A stretch of DNA of 64,000 nucleotides from Arthrobacter nitrophenolicus (GTDB lineage: Bacteria > Actinomycetota > Actinomycetes > Actinomycetales > Micrococcaceae), in assembly GCF_000332815.1 (NCBI RefSeq), contig NZ_AOFD01000008.1, positions 41,088 to 105,087 on the forward strand. The letters run 5' to 3'. The translations under genes and the position numbers were made by a program. Shown here piece by piece: positions 36,859 through 46,416 of this stretch; positions within the stretch are counted from its first letter, which is position 1; every line of letters starts with the position of its first letter. The notes beneath the pieces are model-generated. The model was not told the origin of the DNA, ran no database searches, and was given only the letters and a program-made list of their open reading frames with translations.

Positions 36859-38249
36859 ATGGACGTTTCAAAGCCAGGAACCGGTGCGGTTGCCGGCGCG
36901 CCGGCGCAGCACGACATTAAGAAGGTGCGGCGCACCGCTGCTGCGTCCTTCATAGGCACAATGGCGGAGTACTACGACTTCTTCATCTATGGCACAGCCT
37001 CCGCGCTGGTGTTCAACAAGATCTTTTTCCCCGAGATCGATCCGCTGCTGGGAACACTCGCAGCCTTCTCCACCTACGCCGTAGGCTTCTTTGCCCGGCC
37101 CCTGGGTGGCATCGTCTGGGGCATGGTGGGGGACCGGATCGGGCGCAAGAAGGCCCTTGTTTATACGCTCCTGCTCACGGGCCTCGGCACTTTCGCTATC
37201 GGGCTGCTTCCCACCTACGAAACTATCGGCCTTTGGGCTGCTGTCATCCTCGTCTTCGTCAGGCTGATCCAAGGCTTTGGCGTCGGCGGTGAACAAGGCG
37301 GCGCTGTCCTGCTCACAGCCGAAGCGGCCCCGCCCAACCGCAGGGGCTTTTACGCCAGTTTGGTCCAGTTGGGGTCACCTGCTGCGTACCTTGTGCCTTC
37401 CGCACTGTTCGCTTTCCTGACCACCCAGCTCTCTGAGGACCAGTTCCTCGCCTGGGGATGGCGCATCCCGTTCCTCCTGAGCATTCTGGTGGTAGCCGTA
37501 GGCCTGTACATTCGGCTTCGGGTGGATGAATCGGAAACCTTCAAGGCCGTAAAGGAGAACGCCGCAGCCCAGCAAGCCCCCATGAAGGTGGTCTTCAAGA
37601 ACAGCCGCCGTGAGGTCCTCCTGGGTATGGGGTCGAAGTTCGTTGAGGCTGCAGTGTTCCCCTTCTACACCGTGTTCCTGGTGGCCTACTCCAAGCACTT
37701 GGGCAATGACTCTGCCTTCGTCCTGCAGGCGATCATTATCGCTATCGTGGCCGAACTGATCATGATCCCATCTGGGGACATCTCACCGACCGTTTCGGCC
37801 GGAAAAAGATTTTCCTCGGAGCCGCACTGCTGAACCTCATCCTCATCTGGCCTGCCTTTAGCGCCATCGCCAGCGGCGACGCACTCCCCATCGTGGCGAT
37901 CCTGATCGCAGGTCTGGCACTTGGCCATGCCGGAACCTACGCCCCGCAGGCCTCCTACTACCCTGAGCTGTTCCCGGTCCAGGGCCGATACACCGGCGTC
38001 TCCGTGGTGTGGCAGTTCGGTGCCATGATCGCCAGCGGACCCTTTACCGTGGTGGCAACTGCCCTGCTGGCAGCCTCCGGAGGTGCAATTGGCGGCGTGG
38101 CCATCTATGTCTCGGCCCTCATCCTGGTCAGCGTGGTCTGCCTCAGCTTGCTTCCGGAAACCGCACCCCGCCGACTGGGCGGTCGCGAATACGCGGACTG
38201 GGCGCTTCCACAGGCACACGCGGGCCAGAGCGTCACGTCCGACCGCTAA
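36859..38249 (+). pseudogene. MHS-family metabolite:H+ symporter, apparent frameshift near 37770
   Basis: Two frames join into one 463-residue major facilitator protein when one C is restored in MIP-LWGHLTDRFGRKK. Features are a short cytoplasmic N-terminus (KKVRRTAAASFIGTMAEYYDFFIYG, typical of metabolite:H+ symporters such as ShiA and KgtP), GMVGDRIGRKKAL between helices 2 and 3, RLIQGFGVGGEQGGA in helix 4, and 12 helices in all. It is first in the hexuronate operon and probably imports the substrate. Ribosome binding site AAGAAGG precedes ATG 36859. It is followed by a family B palindrome. Confidence 0.82.
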
Positions 38250-38251
38250 CC

Positions 38252-38314
38252 CAACTGAGTAGCAGTAAGTGTCGTTTTGAGCCCTCAAAACGACACTTAC
38301 TGCGACCTGCATTG
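38252..38314. repeat. Dispersed palindrome, family B
   Basis: The left arm at 38252-38280 pairs with the right arm at 38285-38314 with few mismatches (core GCAGTAAGTGTCGTTTTGA). It is related to the copy at 31734-31795. It lies between the transporter and the dehydratase gene within the operon and could reduce read-through or protect mRNA ends. Confidence 0.85.
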
Positions 38315-38344
38315 CATACCCCACCGAACCTGAAGGACCAACCA

Positions 38345-39556
38345 GTGAAGATCACCGACGCACGGGTAGTGGTTTCGTCGCCCGGACGGAACTATGTCAC
38401 GCTCGTAATTGAGACCGAGGACGGCATTACCGGCATCGGCGACGCCACCCTCAACGGCCGGGAGCTGGCCGTGGCCTCCTACCTTGCCGACCACCTGTGC
38501 CCGCTGCTGATCGGCCGCGACGCACGCCGCATCGAGGACGCCTGGCAGTACTTCTACAAGGGGGCCTACTGGCGCCGCGGACCGGTGACCATGACCGCGA
38601 TCGCGGCCATCGACGTCGCGCTGTGGGATATCAAGGGCAAGGCCGCAGGCATGCCGGTGTACGAACTCCTCGGCGGCGCCGCCCGCGAAGGCGTGATGGT
38701 CTACGGCCACGCCAGCGGCACCACCCTGGAGGACCTCAGCGAGGATTTCCAGCACCATCTGGACCTCGGTTACAAGGCCATCCGTGCCCAGGCCGCCGTT
38801 CCCGGCCTGGACAAGACCTACGGCATCGCCCCGGTGGACGGAAAGCTCTACGAGCCTGCCAGCAGCAACGTTCCGCAGGAAGACACCTGGGAAACCACCG
38901 CGTACCTTGACTTCGCGCCGAAGATGATGGCGCACGTCCGGGAGCAGTTCGGCTACGGCATCCACGTCCTGCACGACGTCCATCACCGGCTCACCCCCAT
39001 CGAGGCCGGCCGGCTGGGCGCCTCCCTGGAGCAGTACCGCCCGTTCTGGATCGAGGACCCGACCCCTGCGGAGGACCAGTCGGCGTTCCGGCTGATCCGC
39101 CAGCACACCACCACTCCCATCGCGGTGGGCGAGGTGTTCAACTCGATCTGGGACTGCCAGCAGCTCATCACCGAACGCCTGATCGACTACATCCGCACCT
39201 CGGTGTCCCACGCCGGCGGCATCACCCACCTGCGGCGGATCTTCTCGCTCGCGGACCTCTACGGCGTGCGCTCCGGCTCGCACGGAGCCGGTGACCTTTC
39301 ACCGGCGTCGTTCGCCGCGGCGCTGCACGTGGACATGAGCATCCCCAACTTCGGCATCCAGGAATACATGGGCCACCGGGAGCCGGCGAACGAGGTTTTC
39401 AAGACCTCCTACACCTTCAACGACGGCTACATGCACCCGGGTGATGCTCCCGGCATCGGCGTAGAGTTCGACGAGGCAGCCGCCGCGCGCTTCCCCTTCG
39501 ACCCCAAATACCTGCCGGTCAACCGCCGGCTCGACGGATCGGTGCACGACTGGTGA
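38345..39556 (+). CDS. manD: D-mannonate dehydratase-type enolase-superfamily enzyme (ManD/RspA)
   Basis: The 403-residue protein has the N-terminal capping domain and the (beta/alpha)7 barrel of the mandelate racemase group. Motifs include [42 protein letters not shown] (metal Asp and ManD His), FWIEDPTP and [12 protein letters not shown] (metal Glu residues), and [10 protein letters not shown]. It dehydrates D-mannonate to 2-keto-3-deoxygluconate. GTG 38345 follows AAGGACC. It overlaps the kinase gene by four bases (GTGA). The family contains low-activity members, but the operon supports mannonate. Confidence 0.9.
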   Translation: MKITDARVVVSSPGRNYVTLVIETEDGITGIGDATLNGRELAVASYLADHLCPLLIGRDARRIEDAWQYFYKGAYWRRGPVTMTAIAAIDVALWDIKGKAAGMPVYELLGGAAREGVMVYGHASGTTLEDLSEDFQHHLDLGYKAIRAQAAVPGLDKTYGIAPVDGKLYEPASSNVPQEDTWETTAYLDFAPKMMAHVREQFGYGIHVLHDVHHRLTPIEAGRLGASLEQYRPFWIEDPTPAEDQSAFRLIRQHTTTPIAVGEVFNSIWDCQQLITERLIDYIRTSVSHAGGITHLRRIFSLADLYGVRSGSHGAGDLSPASFAAALHVDMSIPNFGIQEYMGHREPANEVFKTSYTFNDGYMHPGDAPGIGVEFDEAAAARFPFDPKYLPVNRRLDGSVHDW

Positions 39557-40545
39557 ACGCAGCAGCAACCCGGGATGACTTTGATGTGGTGGCCATGGGG
39601 GAGATCCTCGTGGAAGTCGCCACCGACCAGGCCTTCGGCCACGGGGTTCCTGCGCAGCTGGGTATCTCCGGCGACGCCCTCAACGTGGCGGCGGCCGCAG
39701 CGGCCGCCGGCGCACGGGTGGGGCTTCTCGCGGTCCTGACCGACGACGACCTGGGCAAGGCGATCGCCGCCAGGATCGCGGAACTTGGCATCTCCACGGA
39801 TCTGCTGAAGTTCCGGTCCGGGCAGCAGGGCGTCTACCTGGTGCACTGCGACCCCGACGGCCAGCGTGAGTTCTCCTATGCCCGCAGCGGCAGCGTCGGC
39901 TCCACCCTGGGCCCGGACGACGTCGACCCCAGCGTGTTCGAGTCGGCGGGGGCCGTCGTCGCGGGCGGCATCGCCTGCGCGGTTTCGGCAACGTCACGCG
40001 CCGCCGTCGTCAAGGCCGCGGGCCTGGCCACGCGTTTTGTCTTCGACCCCAACTTCCGTCCCCGCCTCACCACTGCGGAAGAGGCGACGGCGGTACTCGC
40101 CGAACTCGCGCCCCGGGCCTTCCTGGTCACGCCCAGCTTCCCCGGCGAAACAAGCATCCTTTTGGGGGCTTCGTCGCCCCGGGAAGCGGCCGGCAAGCTG
40201 CTGGCGCAGGGCACGGATCTTGTTGCCGTCACGTGCGGGGCCGAGGGCGTCCAGCTCGAGTCCGCGGACGGCTCCGTGTGGGTCCCTGCGATCCCTGCCC
40301 CGGCCGTGGTGGACCAAACAGGCGCTGGGGACTCGTTCGTGGGAACGCTGACCGCCCGGCTGGTGCTGGGGGACAGTTTCCCGACGGCGGCCCGCTACGG
40401 TGCCGCGGCATCGTCACTGGTGGTGGGCGGCAAGGGCGGAACAGGATTCATCCCCTCCTTTGACCAGACGCGGGCGCATGCCGCCGCGGGGGTCTCCGCG
40501 GCCGCCCATGACTCCGTGAAGGGAGAGCTGCCATCGCACGCCTAA
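39553..40545 (+). CDS. kdgK: 2-keto-3-deoxygluconate kinase (PfkB family)
   Basis: The 330-residue PfkB sugar kinase has the N-terminal [12 protein letters not shown], the substrate region [32 protein letters not shown], and the C-terminal signature [15 protein letters not shown] containing the catalytic Asp. It phosphorylates 2-keto-3-deoxygluconate to KDPG. The GTG start overlaps the dehydratase stop. Its 3' end overlaps the proposed start of the dehydrogenase. Confidence 0.88.
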   Translation: MNAAATRDDFDVVAMGEILVEVATDQAFGHGVPAQLGISGDALNVAAAAAAAGARVGLLAVLTDDDLGKAIAARIAELGISTDLLKFRSGQQGVYLVHCDPDGQREFSYARSGSVGSTLGPDDVDPSVFESAGAVVAGGIACAVSATSRAAVVKAAGLATRFVFDPNFRPRLTTAEEATAVLAELAPRAFLVTPSFPGETSILLGASSPREAAGKLLAQGTDLVAVTCGAEGVQLESADGSVWVPAIPAPAVVDQTGAGDSFVGTLTARLVLGDSFPTAARYGAAASSLVVGGKGGTGFIPSFDQTRAHAAAGVSAAAHDSVKGELPSHA

Positions 40546-41999
40546 GCCTTGAAACCCTGGCCGGACACGGCCGGCAGGCGGCACTGGAACGCGGAAAGCT
40601 GCAGCCGGGCATCGTGCACCTGGGCCTGGGCGCATTCGCCCGCGCCCATACGGCGGTGTTCACCGAAGACGCCATGCTCGCTGCCGGCGACTACGAATGG
40701 GGCATCATCGGCGTCACCCAGCGCTCGGACACCGTGGCCAGGCAGCTAGCCCCGCAGGACGGGCTCTTCACCGTGGCCGAACGCGGCGACGGCGCAGCCC
40801 CGGCGCGCGTCGTTTCCAGTATCGTCGAAGCCATCTCCGGCCGGGACACCCCGGAACTGGTGGTGGAACGGATCGCCGCTGCAGCCACCAAGGTGGTCAC
40901 GCTCACCATCACGGAAAAGGGCTACCGCTTCGATCCCCGGACCCACACCCTGGACCTGGACGACCCCGAGATCCAGGCTGATCTTGCCGGTCAACCGCCA
41001 CGGACCGCCATCGGCCAGATCACCCGCGGACTGCAGCAACGCGCCCTGAACGGGGCAGGTCCGGTCACTGTATTGTCCTGCGACAACCTGCCGGGCAACG
41101 GCGAACTGACGGGGACACTGGTCCGCGGCTTCGCTGCTTCCCTTCCCACGTCGGAAAGCGGGTCGCTGCTGGCCTGGCTCCAGGACAACGTGACCTTCCC
41201 CAGCACCATGGTCGACCGGATGGTGCCGGCCAGCACGGAAGGCGATCTGGCCGCCGTCGAACAGGAACTGGGACTGCGGGATGAAGCGGCCGTGGTGGCC
41301 GAGCCCTTCAAACAGTGGGTCATCGAGGACAACTTTGCCGCCGGCCGCCCGCGCTGGGAGGACGCCGGTGCCTTCTTCAGCGCCGACGTGCCGGCCTGGG
41401 AAGCTGCCAAGCTGCGGCTGCTCAACGCCAGCCACTCGATGCTGGCCTACCTCGGCCTCGCAGCGGGGAAGGAAACCATCAGCGACGCCGTGGCCGACCC
41501 CGCCTTCCGCACCGCGTGCCGCCGGATGATGCTTGAGGAAGCGCTCCCCACCATTGCCTTGCCTGCCGGGCTGGACGGCGGGCAGTACTGTGCCGAGGTG
41601 CTCCGCCGCTTCGCCAACCCCGCACTCGGGCACACCACAGCGAAAGTGGGCAGCGACGGGTCGCAGAAAATCGGGCTGCGCCTGATCCCCACCATCCGGG
41701 GAACTTTCGACGCCGGGCGGGAACCTCGCTGGGCCGCCTTGGCCATTGCGGCCTGGATGCGGCATGTGGCAATCACCCCGGCGGCGGATCTCAACGATCC
41801 GCTTGCCGCCGGACTCCATGCCGTCCTGCCAGCCACCCGGATGCCGGAGGACGTGGTGCCGGCACTGCTGGGCTTCCGGCCCGCCTTCGACCAGGACCTG
41901 GCACAGCACGAGGGCTTCACCGGACTGCTGCTGCACTGGTACCGCATTCTGGAAAACAACGGGCCGGAAGGCCTGGGAAACGAGATCAACCATGGCTGA
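40533..41999 (+). CDS. uxuB: Mannitol-dehydrogenase-family oxidoreductase, probable fructuronate reductase
   Basis: The 488-residue protein has the polyol/uronate dehydrogenase layout: N-terminal NAD motif IVHLGLGAFARAHTAVF, VTLTITEKGYRF, VLSCDNLPGNGELT, FPSTMVDRMVP and the catalytic-type KLRLLNASHSMLAYLG. It would interconvert D-fructuronate and D-mannonate with NADH. No ATG, GTG or TTG lies in frame before the NAD motif. The only start with a proper ribosome binding site (AAGGGAG) is ATC at 40533, giving ARLSLETL; either a rare ATC start is used or the sequence has an error. GTG 40614 would destroy the nucleotide-binding fold. It ends overlapping the aldolase gene. Confidence 0.85.
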   Translation: MARLSLETLAGHGRQAALERGKLQPGIVHLGLGAFARAHTAVFTEDAMLAAGDYEWGIIGVTQRSDTVARQLAPQDGLFTVAERGDGAAPARVVSSIVEAISGRDTPELVVERIAAAATKVVTLTITEKGYRFDPRTHTLDLDDPEIQADLAGQPPRTAIGQITRGLQQRALNGAGPVTVLSCDNLPGNGELTGTLVRGFAASLPTSESGSLLAWLQDNVTFPSTMVDRMVPASTEGDLAAVEQELGLRDEAAVVAEPFKQWVIEDNFAAGRPRWEDAGAFFSADVPAWEAAKLRLLNASHSMLAYLGLAAGKETISDAVADPAFRTACRRMMLEEALPTIALPAGLDGGQYCAEVLRRFANPALGHTTAKVGSDGSQKIGLRLIPTIRGTFDAGREPRWAALAIAAWMRHVAITPAADLNDPLAAGLHAVLPATRMPEDVVPALLGFRPAFDQDLAQHEGFTGLLLHWYRILENNGPEGLGNEINHG

Positions 42000-42618
42000 T
42001 GCCTCCGCCGTCCTGAACGTCTCACCGGTGATTCCGGTGGTCACCATCGACGAACCCCAGGACGCCGTCCCTCTGGCCCGGGCGCTGGCCGACGGCGGCG
42101 TGAAGATCATCGAGCTGACGCTGCGGACCGAATCAGCCCTGACATCGCTGAAGCTCATCGCCACTGAAGTCCCGGAGATCCTGGTGGGAGCCGGCACCAT
42201 CCTCACGCCGGCGCAGGCCGATGCCGCCGTGGCGGCGGGCGCCCGGTTCCTGGTCAGCCCCGGCGTCACCCCCGCCCTGCTCAGCTCGATGCTCGCCCTG
42301 GACGTCCCGGTGCTGCCGGGCGTGGCCACGGTGGGCGAAGTGATGGCGGTCCTGGAACAGGGCCTGGACACCATGAAGTTCTTCCCGGCCGGTCCTGCCG
42401 GCGGCCCCGGCTACCTGTCAGCCATCGGGGCACCCATCCCGCACGTCCGGTTCTGCCCCACGGGCGGCATCAGCCTGGCCACCGCGCCTGACTACCTGAA
42501 GCTGCCGAATGTTGCCTGCGTGGGCGGCAGCTGGCTGACTCCGGCAGCCGCCGTCGCCGCCAAGGACTGGGCCAGGATCAGGGTACTGGCCAGCGAGGCG
42601 GCCCGGCTCGGGCGGTAG
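41992..42618 (+). CDS. eda: KDPG/KHG aldolase
   Basis: The 208-residue class I aldolase has ELTLRT with catalytic Glu41, GAGTILTP, LVSPGVTP, and MKFFPA with Schiff-base Lys129, then FCPTGGI and VGGSW. It cleaves 2-keto-3-deoxy-6-phosphogluconate to pyruvate and glyceraldehyde-3-phosphate, completing the path from mannonate. ATG 41992 overlaps the dehydrogenase stop by 8 bases. It is the last gene of the operon. Confidence 0.95.
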   Translation: MADASAVLNVSPVIPVVTIDEPQDAVPLARALADGGVKIIELTLRTESALTSLKLIATEVPEILVGAGTILTPAQADAAVAAGARFLVSPGVTPALLSSMLALDVPVLPGVATVGEVMAVLEQGLDTMKFFPAGPAGGPGYLSAIGAPIPHVRFCPTGGISLATAPDYLKLPNVACVGGSWLTPAAAVAAKDWARIRVLASEAARLGR

Positions 42619-42855
42619 CTCAACCGCAGCTGGATACGCCCGTCCCGGCCCCCGGGGCGGGCAAAAACCCGTGGACGCCGGCCGGCAGCAGCAGTACTCT
42701 TCTCACGGGCGCGCATTGGTCAGCACGCCCGCAGTGGTAGCCGAAGGCGTTCCCGTCACGGGACGCCGCGTCTGGTCCGCGCACTGGGGGCAACGAAGGT
42801 CCGTCTGGTTGTTCCGCCGGACTGCCGGCGGCGGCCGCAGACAATGCCAGCCTTT

Positions 42856-42871
42856 GATGGGGATCCCCATC
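42856..42871. promoter_or_regulatory. 16-bp perfect palindrome upstream of a small secreted protein
   Basis: GATGGGGATCCCCATC ends 19 bases before ATG 42891. Its position could suit an operator or an mRNA hairpin near the ribosome binding site. Confidence 0.4.
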
Positions 42872-42890
42872 GTTGTGAAGAGGTCAAGCC

Positions 42891-43154
42891 ATGAACACCC
42901 ACGTCCGCCGTTTCACCCTGCTCTGCGCAGCAGGGCTCTTCGCTTTCACCGCCGGGGCCGCCCCGGCCCAGGCAGCAAATAATCGCGCAAGTTGCGTAGG
43001 CATCATCGTCTCCACCGAGGCGACGGCGGGCACGCTGGACGTGAACTACTACAAGGGTGTGGCCGAGGCCTTTGACTATGACACCTTCGGGCACTTCGTC
43101 GCGGACGGAGCCCGCCAGCACGCCGGATCGCTGAAGGCATGCGAGCCGCAGTAG
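42891..43154 (+). CDS. Small secreted protein of unknown function
   Basis: The 87-residue protein has a signal peptide (FTLLCAAGLFAFTAGAAPAQA) and a mature part of about 58 residues with two Cys (ASCVG, LKACEP) that could form one disulfide. GAAGAGG stands before ATG 42891. The middle (FGHFVADGARQHAGS) shows no known motif. It is followed by a very strong hairpin, so it is a separate transcription unit from the aldolase. Confidence 0.65.
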   Translation: MNTHVRRFTLLCAAGLFAFTAGAAPAQAANNRASCVGIIVSTEATAGTLDVNYYKGVAEAFDYDTFGHFVADGARQHAGSLKACEPQ

Positions 43155-43165
43155 ACCCGCTCAAA

Positions 43166-43209
43166 GGGCAGCGGACGACGGCGGGACCTCCCGCCGTCGT
43201 CCGCTGCCC
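43166..43209. terminator. Long perfect hairpin between convergent genes
   Basis: Twenty-one-base arms (43166-43186 and 43189-43209, core GGCAGCGGACGACGGCGGG) are exactly complementary across CC. It lies between the secreted-protein gene and the convergent terC gene and can terminate both. Confidence 0.75.
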
Positions 43210-43226
43210 CTGCTGTGCCGGGCGGG

Positions 43227-44428
43227 TCAGCCCTTGGCGTCCGCGCGGACCTGGGCCTTGTCGTGTTCGTCGTGGGCGCTCCGGAGCAGTTCCAGGAACT
43301 CGGTCTCGTTGCGGATCAGCCGCTTGTACTTCTCCGGAAGCTTGCGGATCTGGTCCTCCTCGCGGCACATCCGGGCGAAGATCTTGTCCCGCTCCACCAT
43401 GTCCGTCTCGTAGTTGAGGTCCAGATACTCCACGGCATGCCGCTTGGCTCCGGACACGGCGTTCTTGGCCTTGCCCTTGGGGCTGAAGATGGAGGCCACC
43501 ACCGTGACCACCAGGACCCCCAGGATGACGGACAGCGAAACGCCGGTGCTCACCTCCACGACGTTCACATGCTCGCCGTCGTTGATAAACGGCAGCGTGT
43601 TCTCGTGGAGCGCGTGCAGGATGAGCTTGACGCCGATGAAGCCCAGGATGGCGGCAAGGCCGTAGGAGAGGAAGATCAGCCGGTCCAGCAGCCCGTCGAT
43701 CAGGAAGAACAGCTGCCGCAGGCCCATCAGGGAGAAGGCCGTGGCGGTGAACACGATGAACACGTTCTGGGTCAGGCCGAAGATTGCCGGAATGGAATCC
43801 AGGGCGAACAGGATGTCCGTGCCGCCGATCGCCACCATCACCAGCAGCATCGGGGTGAGGACCGTTTGCCGTTCTCCATGGTGAAGAGCTTGTCGCCGTC
43901 GTAGTGGGCCGACGCCGGGAGGTACTTCTTGGCGAGCCGGACCACCAGGCCTTCGGACTCGTCGTCGTCGTGGCTGCCCGGCTTGAGCAGGTTGCCGGCG
44001 GTGATCAGCAAAATCAGGCCGAAGATGTAGAACACCCACGCGAAGCTGTTGATCAGCGCGGCGCCCAGGAGGATGAACCCCGTGCGGGCGATCAGGGAGA
44101 AGACGATGCCGAACAGCAGTACCTTCTGCTGGTCAGCGCGCGGCACCCGGAAGCTGGCCATAATGATGAGGAAGACGAAAAGGTTGTCCACGGACAGCGC
44201 CTTCTCCGTGATGTACCCCGCGAAATACTCCGCGCCCATGGTGGTGCCGCCCAGGATGAGCACCCCCAGCCCGAAGAGCACCGCGATGCCCACATAGATG
44301 GCGGACCAGACGGCGGCTTCCTTAAGGGACGGCGTGTGGGCCTTCCGGACATGGAAGAAGAAGTCGAAGGCCAGCAGGCCAACGATTCCTGCGATGGTCA
44401 AGATCCAGACTATGGAGGGTACTTCCAC
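43227..44428 (-). pseudogene. TerC/Alx-family membrane protein, apparent frameshift near 43862
   Basis: Two frames join into one 400-residue protein if one G is restored in GKR-V-LTPMLL. It has about nine helices and the TerC acidic motifs in FNxxLSVDNLFVFLIIM-like sequence (here TEKALSVDNLFVF) and GTDILFALDSIPAIFG. A charged cytoplasmic tail of about 90 residues follows (ETDMVERDKIFARMCREEDQ). TerC/Alx proteins export Mn2+ or act in metal and redox stress. GTG 44428 follows GAAAGG. It lies 34 bases downstream of recQ on the same strand, so co-transcription is possible. Confidence 0.85.
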
Positions 44429-44462
44429 GCGGCAGGCCTTTCGTCGTCAGTATGCTTCAAGC

Positions 44463-46226
44463 CTACGCGGGCTTGAGCAGTTCATGCTTCACGACGGCCG
44501 AACGCGACAAGGTCTTGTATCCCTCCTGTTCGAACAGGACGGTAATGACGTCATCCTCGTGCCGCATGACCAGGCCGGGACCCCATTCCTTGTGCACCAC
44601 CGTGGACTGCAGCGGGAACGGATCGTCCGCTCGCTTCTTCGCCCCCTGCTTTTTGGCAGCCTGCTCCTTCTTCCCTGACGGGCCCTTCTTCTTTGCCGTG
44701 TTTTTCTTGTCCGACGGCATCTCGCTGTCCGGTCCGCCGCCATCGTGCGCCGCTTGTGCTGCCTCCTGCCGGCCGGCCGCCGCGGCGCAGCCATCGCAGT
44801 TGCCGCACGGGTCGGGCAGGTCCTCACCGAAGTAGCCCAGCAGGAACTGCCGCCGGCAGCCGTCCGTCTCCGCGTAGGCCCGCATCATGGTGAGGCGGGA
44901 CTGCTCCACCCGCTGCCGGGCCTCGGCAAGTTCGACGGCGTCCTCCACCAGGGCGGGCAGCTTGGCCTTGGAGGCGAGCCGGACGCCCCGTCTGCCGATG
45001 GCGACGGCGCCCGCCTCCTCAAGCTGGTTGAGCAGCCCGGTGACCCGGCGGGCGGGGAACCCTGTCAATTCAGCCAGGGAGGACTTGGGGGTGGGTGCGT
45101 GCGCGGCCTTGAGGACCTTCAGCACCGCCAGGAGGCGTTCCGGGTCCGGGGAACTGGTGGTGAAGAACTTCCGCAGGCCAAGGTCCTCGGACCGGTAGTG
45201 CAGCACCGCCGCGGCGGGCTTCCCGTCCCGCCCTGCCCGGCCGATCTCCTGATAGTAGGCATCCAGCGACTCCGGAATGTCCGCGTGGACCACAAAGCGG
45301 ACGTTGGGTTTGTCGATGCCCATCCCGAAGGCGGTGGTGGCCACCACCACATCCAGCCTGTCGTGGAGGAACTCCTCGTGGATCCGTTCCCGGTCCGCGG
45401 CCGACCTGCCCGCGTGGTACGCCTCGCTGCGCAGCCCCAGCCCGGCAAGCTTGGCGGCGTACTTCTCCGTGTCCTTCCGGGTGGCGGCATAGAGCAGCCC
45501 GTGCCCGTCCCGCGCGAACTCCGCGACCTGCTCAAGCACAGCCTTGCGCTTGCCCTTGTCCTCGTGGTGGCGGACCACATCCAGGGAAATGTTGGGCCGG
45601 TCAAAACCGTGCACCAGCACCAGCGGGTTCCGCATGTCCAGCCGGGCCACGATCTCGTCCCGCACGGGCGGTGCCGCGGTGGCGGTGAGCGCCGCCACGG
45701 GCGGGTTGCCCAGCCGTTCCCGGACGCTGCCCAGGCCAAGGTAGTCGGGGCGGAAGTCGTGGCCCCAGGAGGAAACGCAGTGTGCCTCGTCCACCACGAA
45801 CAGGGAGATGTCCAGGGCGGCCAGACGGTCCACCGTCTCCTTCTTGGCCAGCTGTTCGGGGGCCAGGAACACGAAGGTGGCTTTCCCGGACTCGACGGCC
45901 TGCCAGGCGGCCGCCACCTCGGAATCGCTGTGCGAGGAATTAATGACGACGGCGGCCCCCGGGCCAAGGTCCCCGGCCAGGGCATCCTGCTGGTCCTCCT
46001 GCAGGGCGATGAGGGGTGACACCACGACGGCGGGGCGTCCCGTTGTATTGTGCAGGTGCTGGGCTGCCACCTGGTAGATGGCGGATTTGCCATACCCGGT
46101 GGGCATCACGGCCAGGACATCGCGGCCGGCAGTGAGGGCGCTCATGCCGGCCAGCTGGCCGTCCCGCAATGAGGGCAGGGAGAAGGAAGCCGACGCCAGG
46201 GCGGCGAGGGCAAGATCGTCGGACAT
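44463..46226 (-). CDS. recQ: RecQ-family ATP-dependent DNA helicase
   Basis: The 587-residue protein has RecQ helicase motifs: [15 protein letters not shown] (Walker A), [31 protein letters not shown] (DEAH), [30 protein letters not shown] and [13 protein letters not shown] zinc-binding region with [24 protein letters not shown] follows, then a Lys-rich stretch (about 490-530) and a small C-terminal beta domain ([23 protein letters not shown]). It unwinds DNA 3' to 5' in recombination and repair. ATG 46226 gives the family's usual start. Confidence 0.93.
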   Translation of the reverse strand: MSDDLALAALASASFSLPSLRDGQLAGMSALTAGRDVLAVMPTGYGKSAIYQVAAQHLHNTTGRPAVVVSPLIALQEDQQDALAGDLGPGAAVVINSSHSDSEVAAAWQAVESGKATFVFLAPEQLAKKETVDRLAALDISLFVVDEAHCVSSWGHDFRPDYLGLGSVRERLGNPPVAALTATAAPPVRDEIVARLDMRNPLVLVHGFDRPNISLDVVRHHEDKGKRKAVLEQVAEFARDGHGLLYAATRKDTEKYAAKLAGLGLRSEAYHAGRSAADRERIHEEFLHDRLDVVVATTAFGMGIDKPNVRFVVHADIPESLDAYYQEIGRAGRDGKPAAAVLHYRSEDLGLRKFFTTSSPDPERLLAVLKVLKAAHAPTPKSSLAELTGFPARRVTGLLNQLEEAGAVAIGRRGVRLASKAKLPALVEDAVELAEARQRVEQSRLTMMRAYAETDGCRRQFLLGYFGEDLPDPCGNCDGCAAAAGRQEAAQAAHDGGGPDSEMPSDKKNTAKKKGPSGKKEQAAKKQGAKKRADDPFPLQSTVVHKEWGPGLVMRHEDDVITVLFEQEGYKTLSRSAVVKHELLKPA

Positions 46227-46416
46227 GTAGAGGCAGCTCCGCGCAGTGGGTCCCGCAGCCGCTTGCTTCAGCCGCGGGAACCAGCCTACGCCAGCCGGGA
46301 GCCGCCGTCGTGCATCCCTTGACTTCCATGACCTGCTGAACAACTGTGGAAGAAGCTGGTCCGCCGGCGGATGCCGTGGGTAATGGGGACCAGGAATCAG
46401 CCGAGGAGTGTGCAGC

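Noticed and set aside
42636..42668. Terminator after the KDPG aldolase
   Set aside because: A GC-rich hairpin with an adjacent A-run is present, but the A-run is on the wrong strand for this operon and the stem is imperfect.
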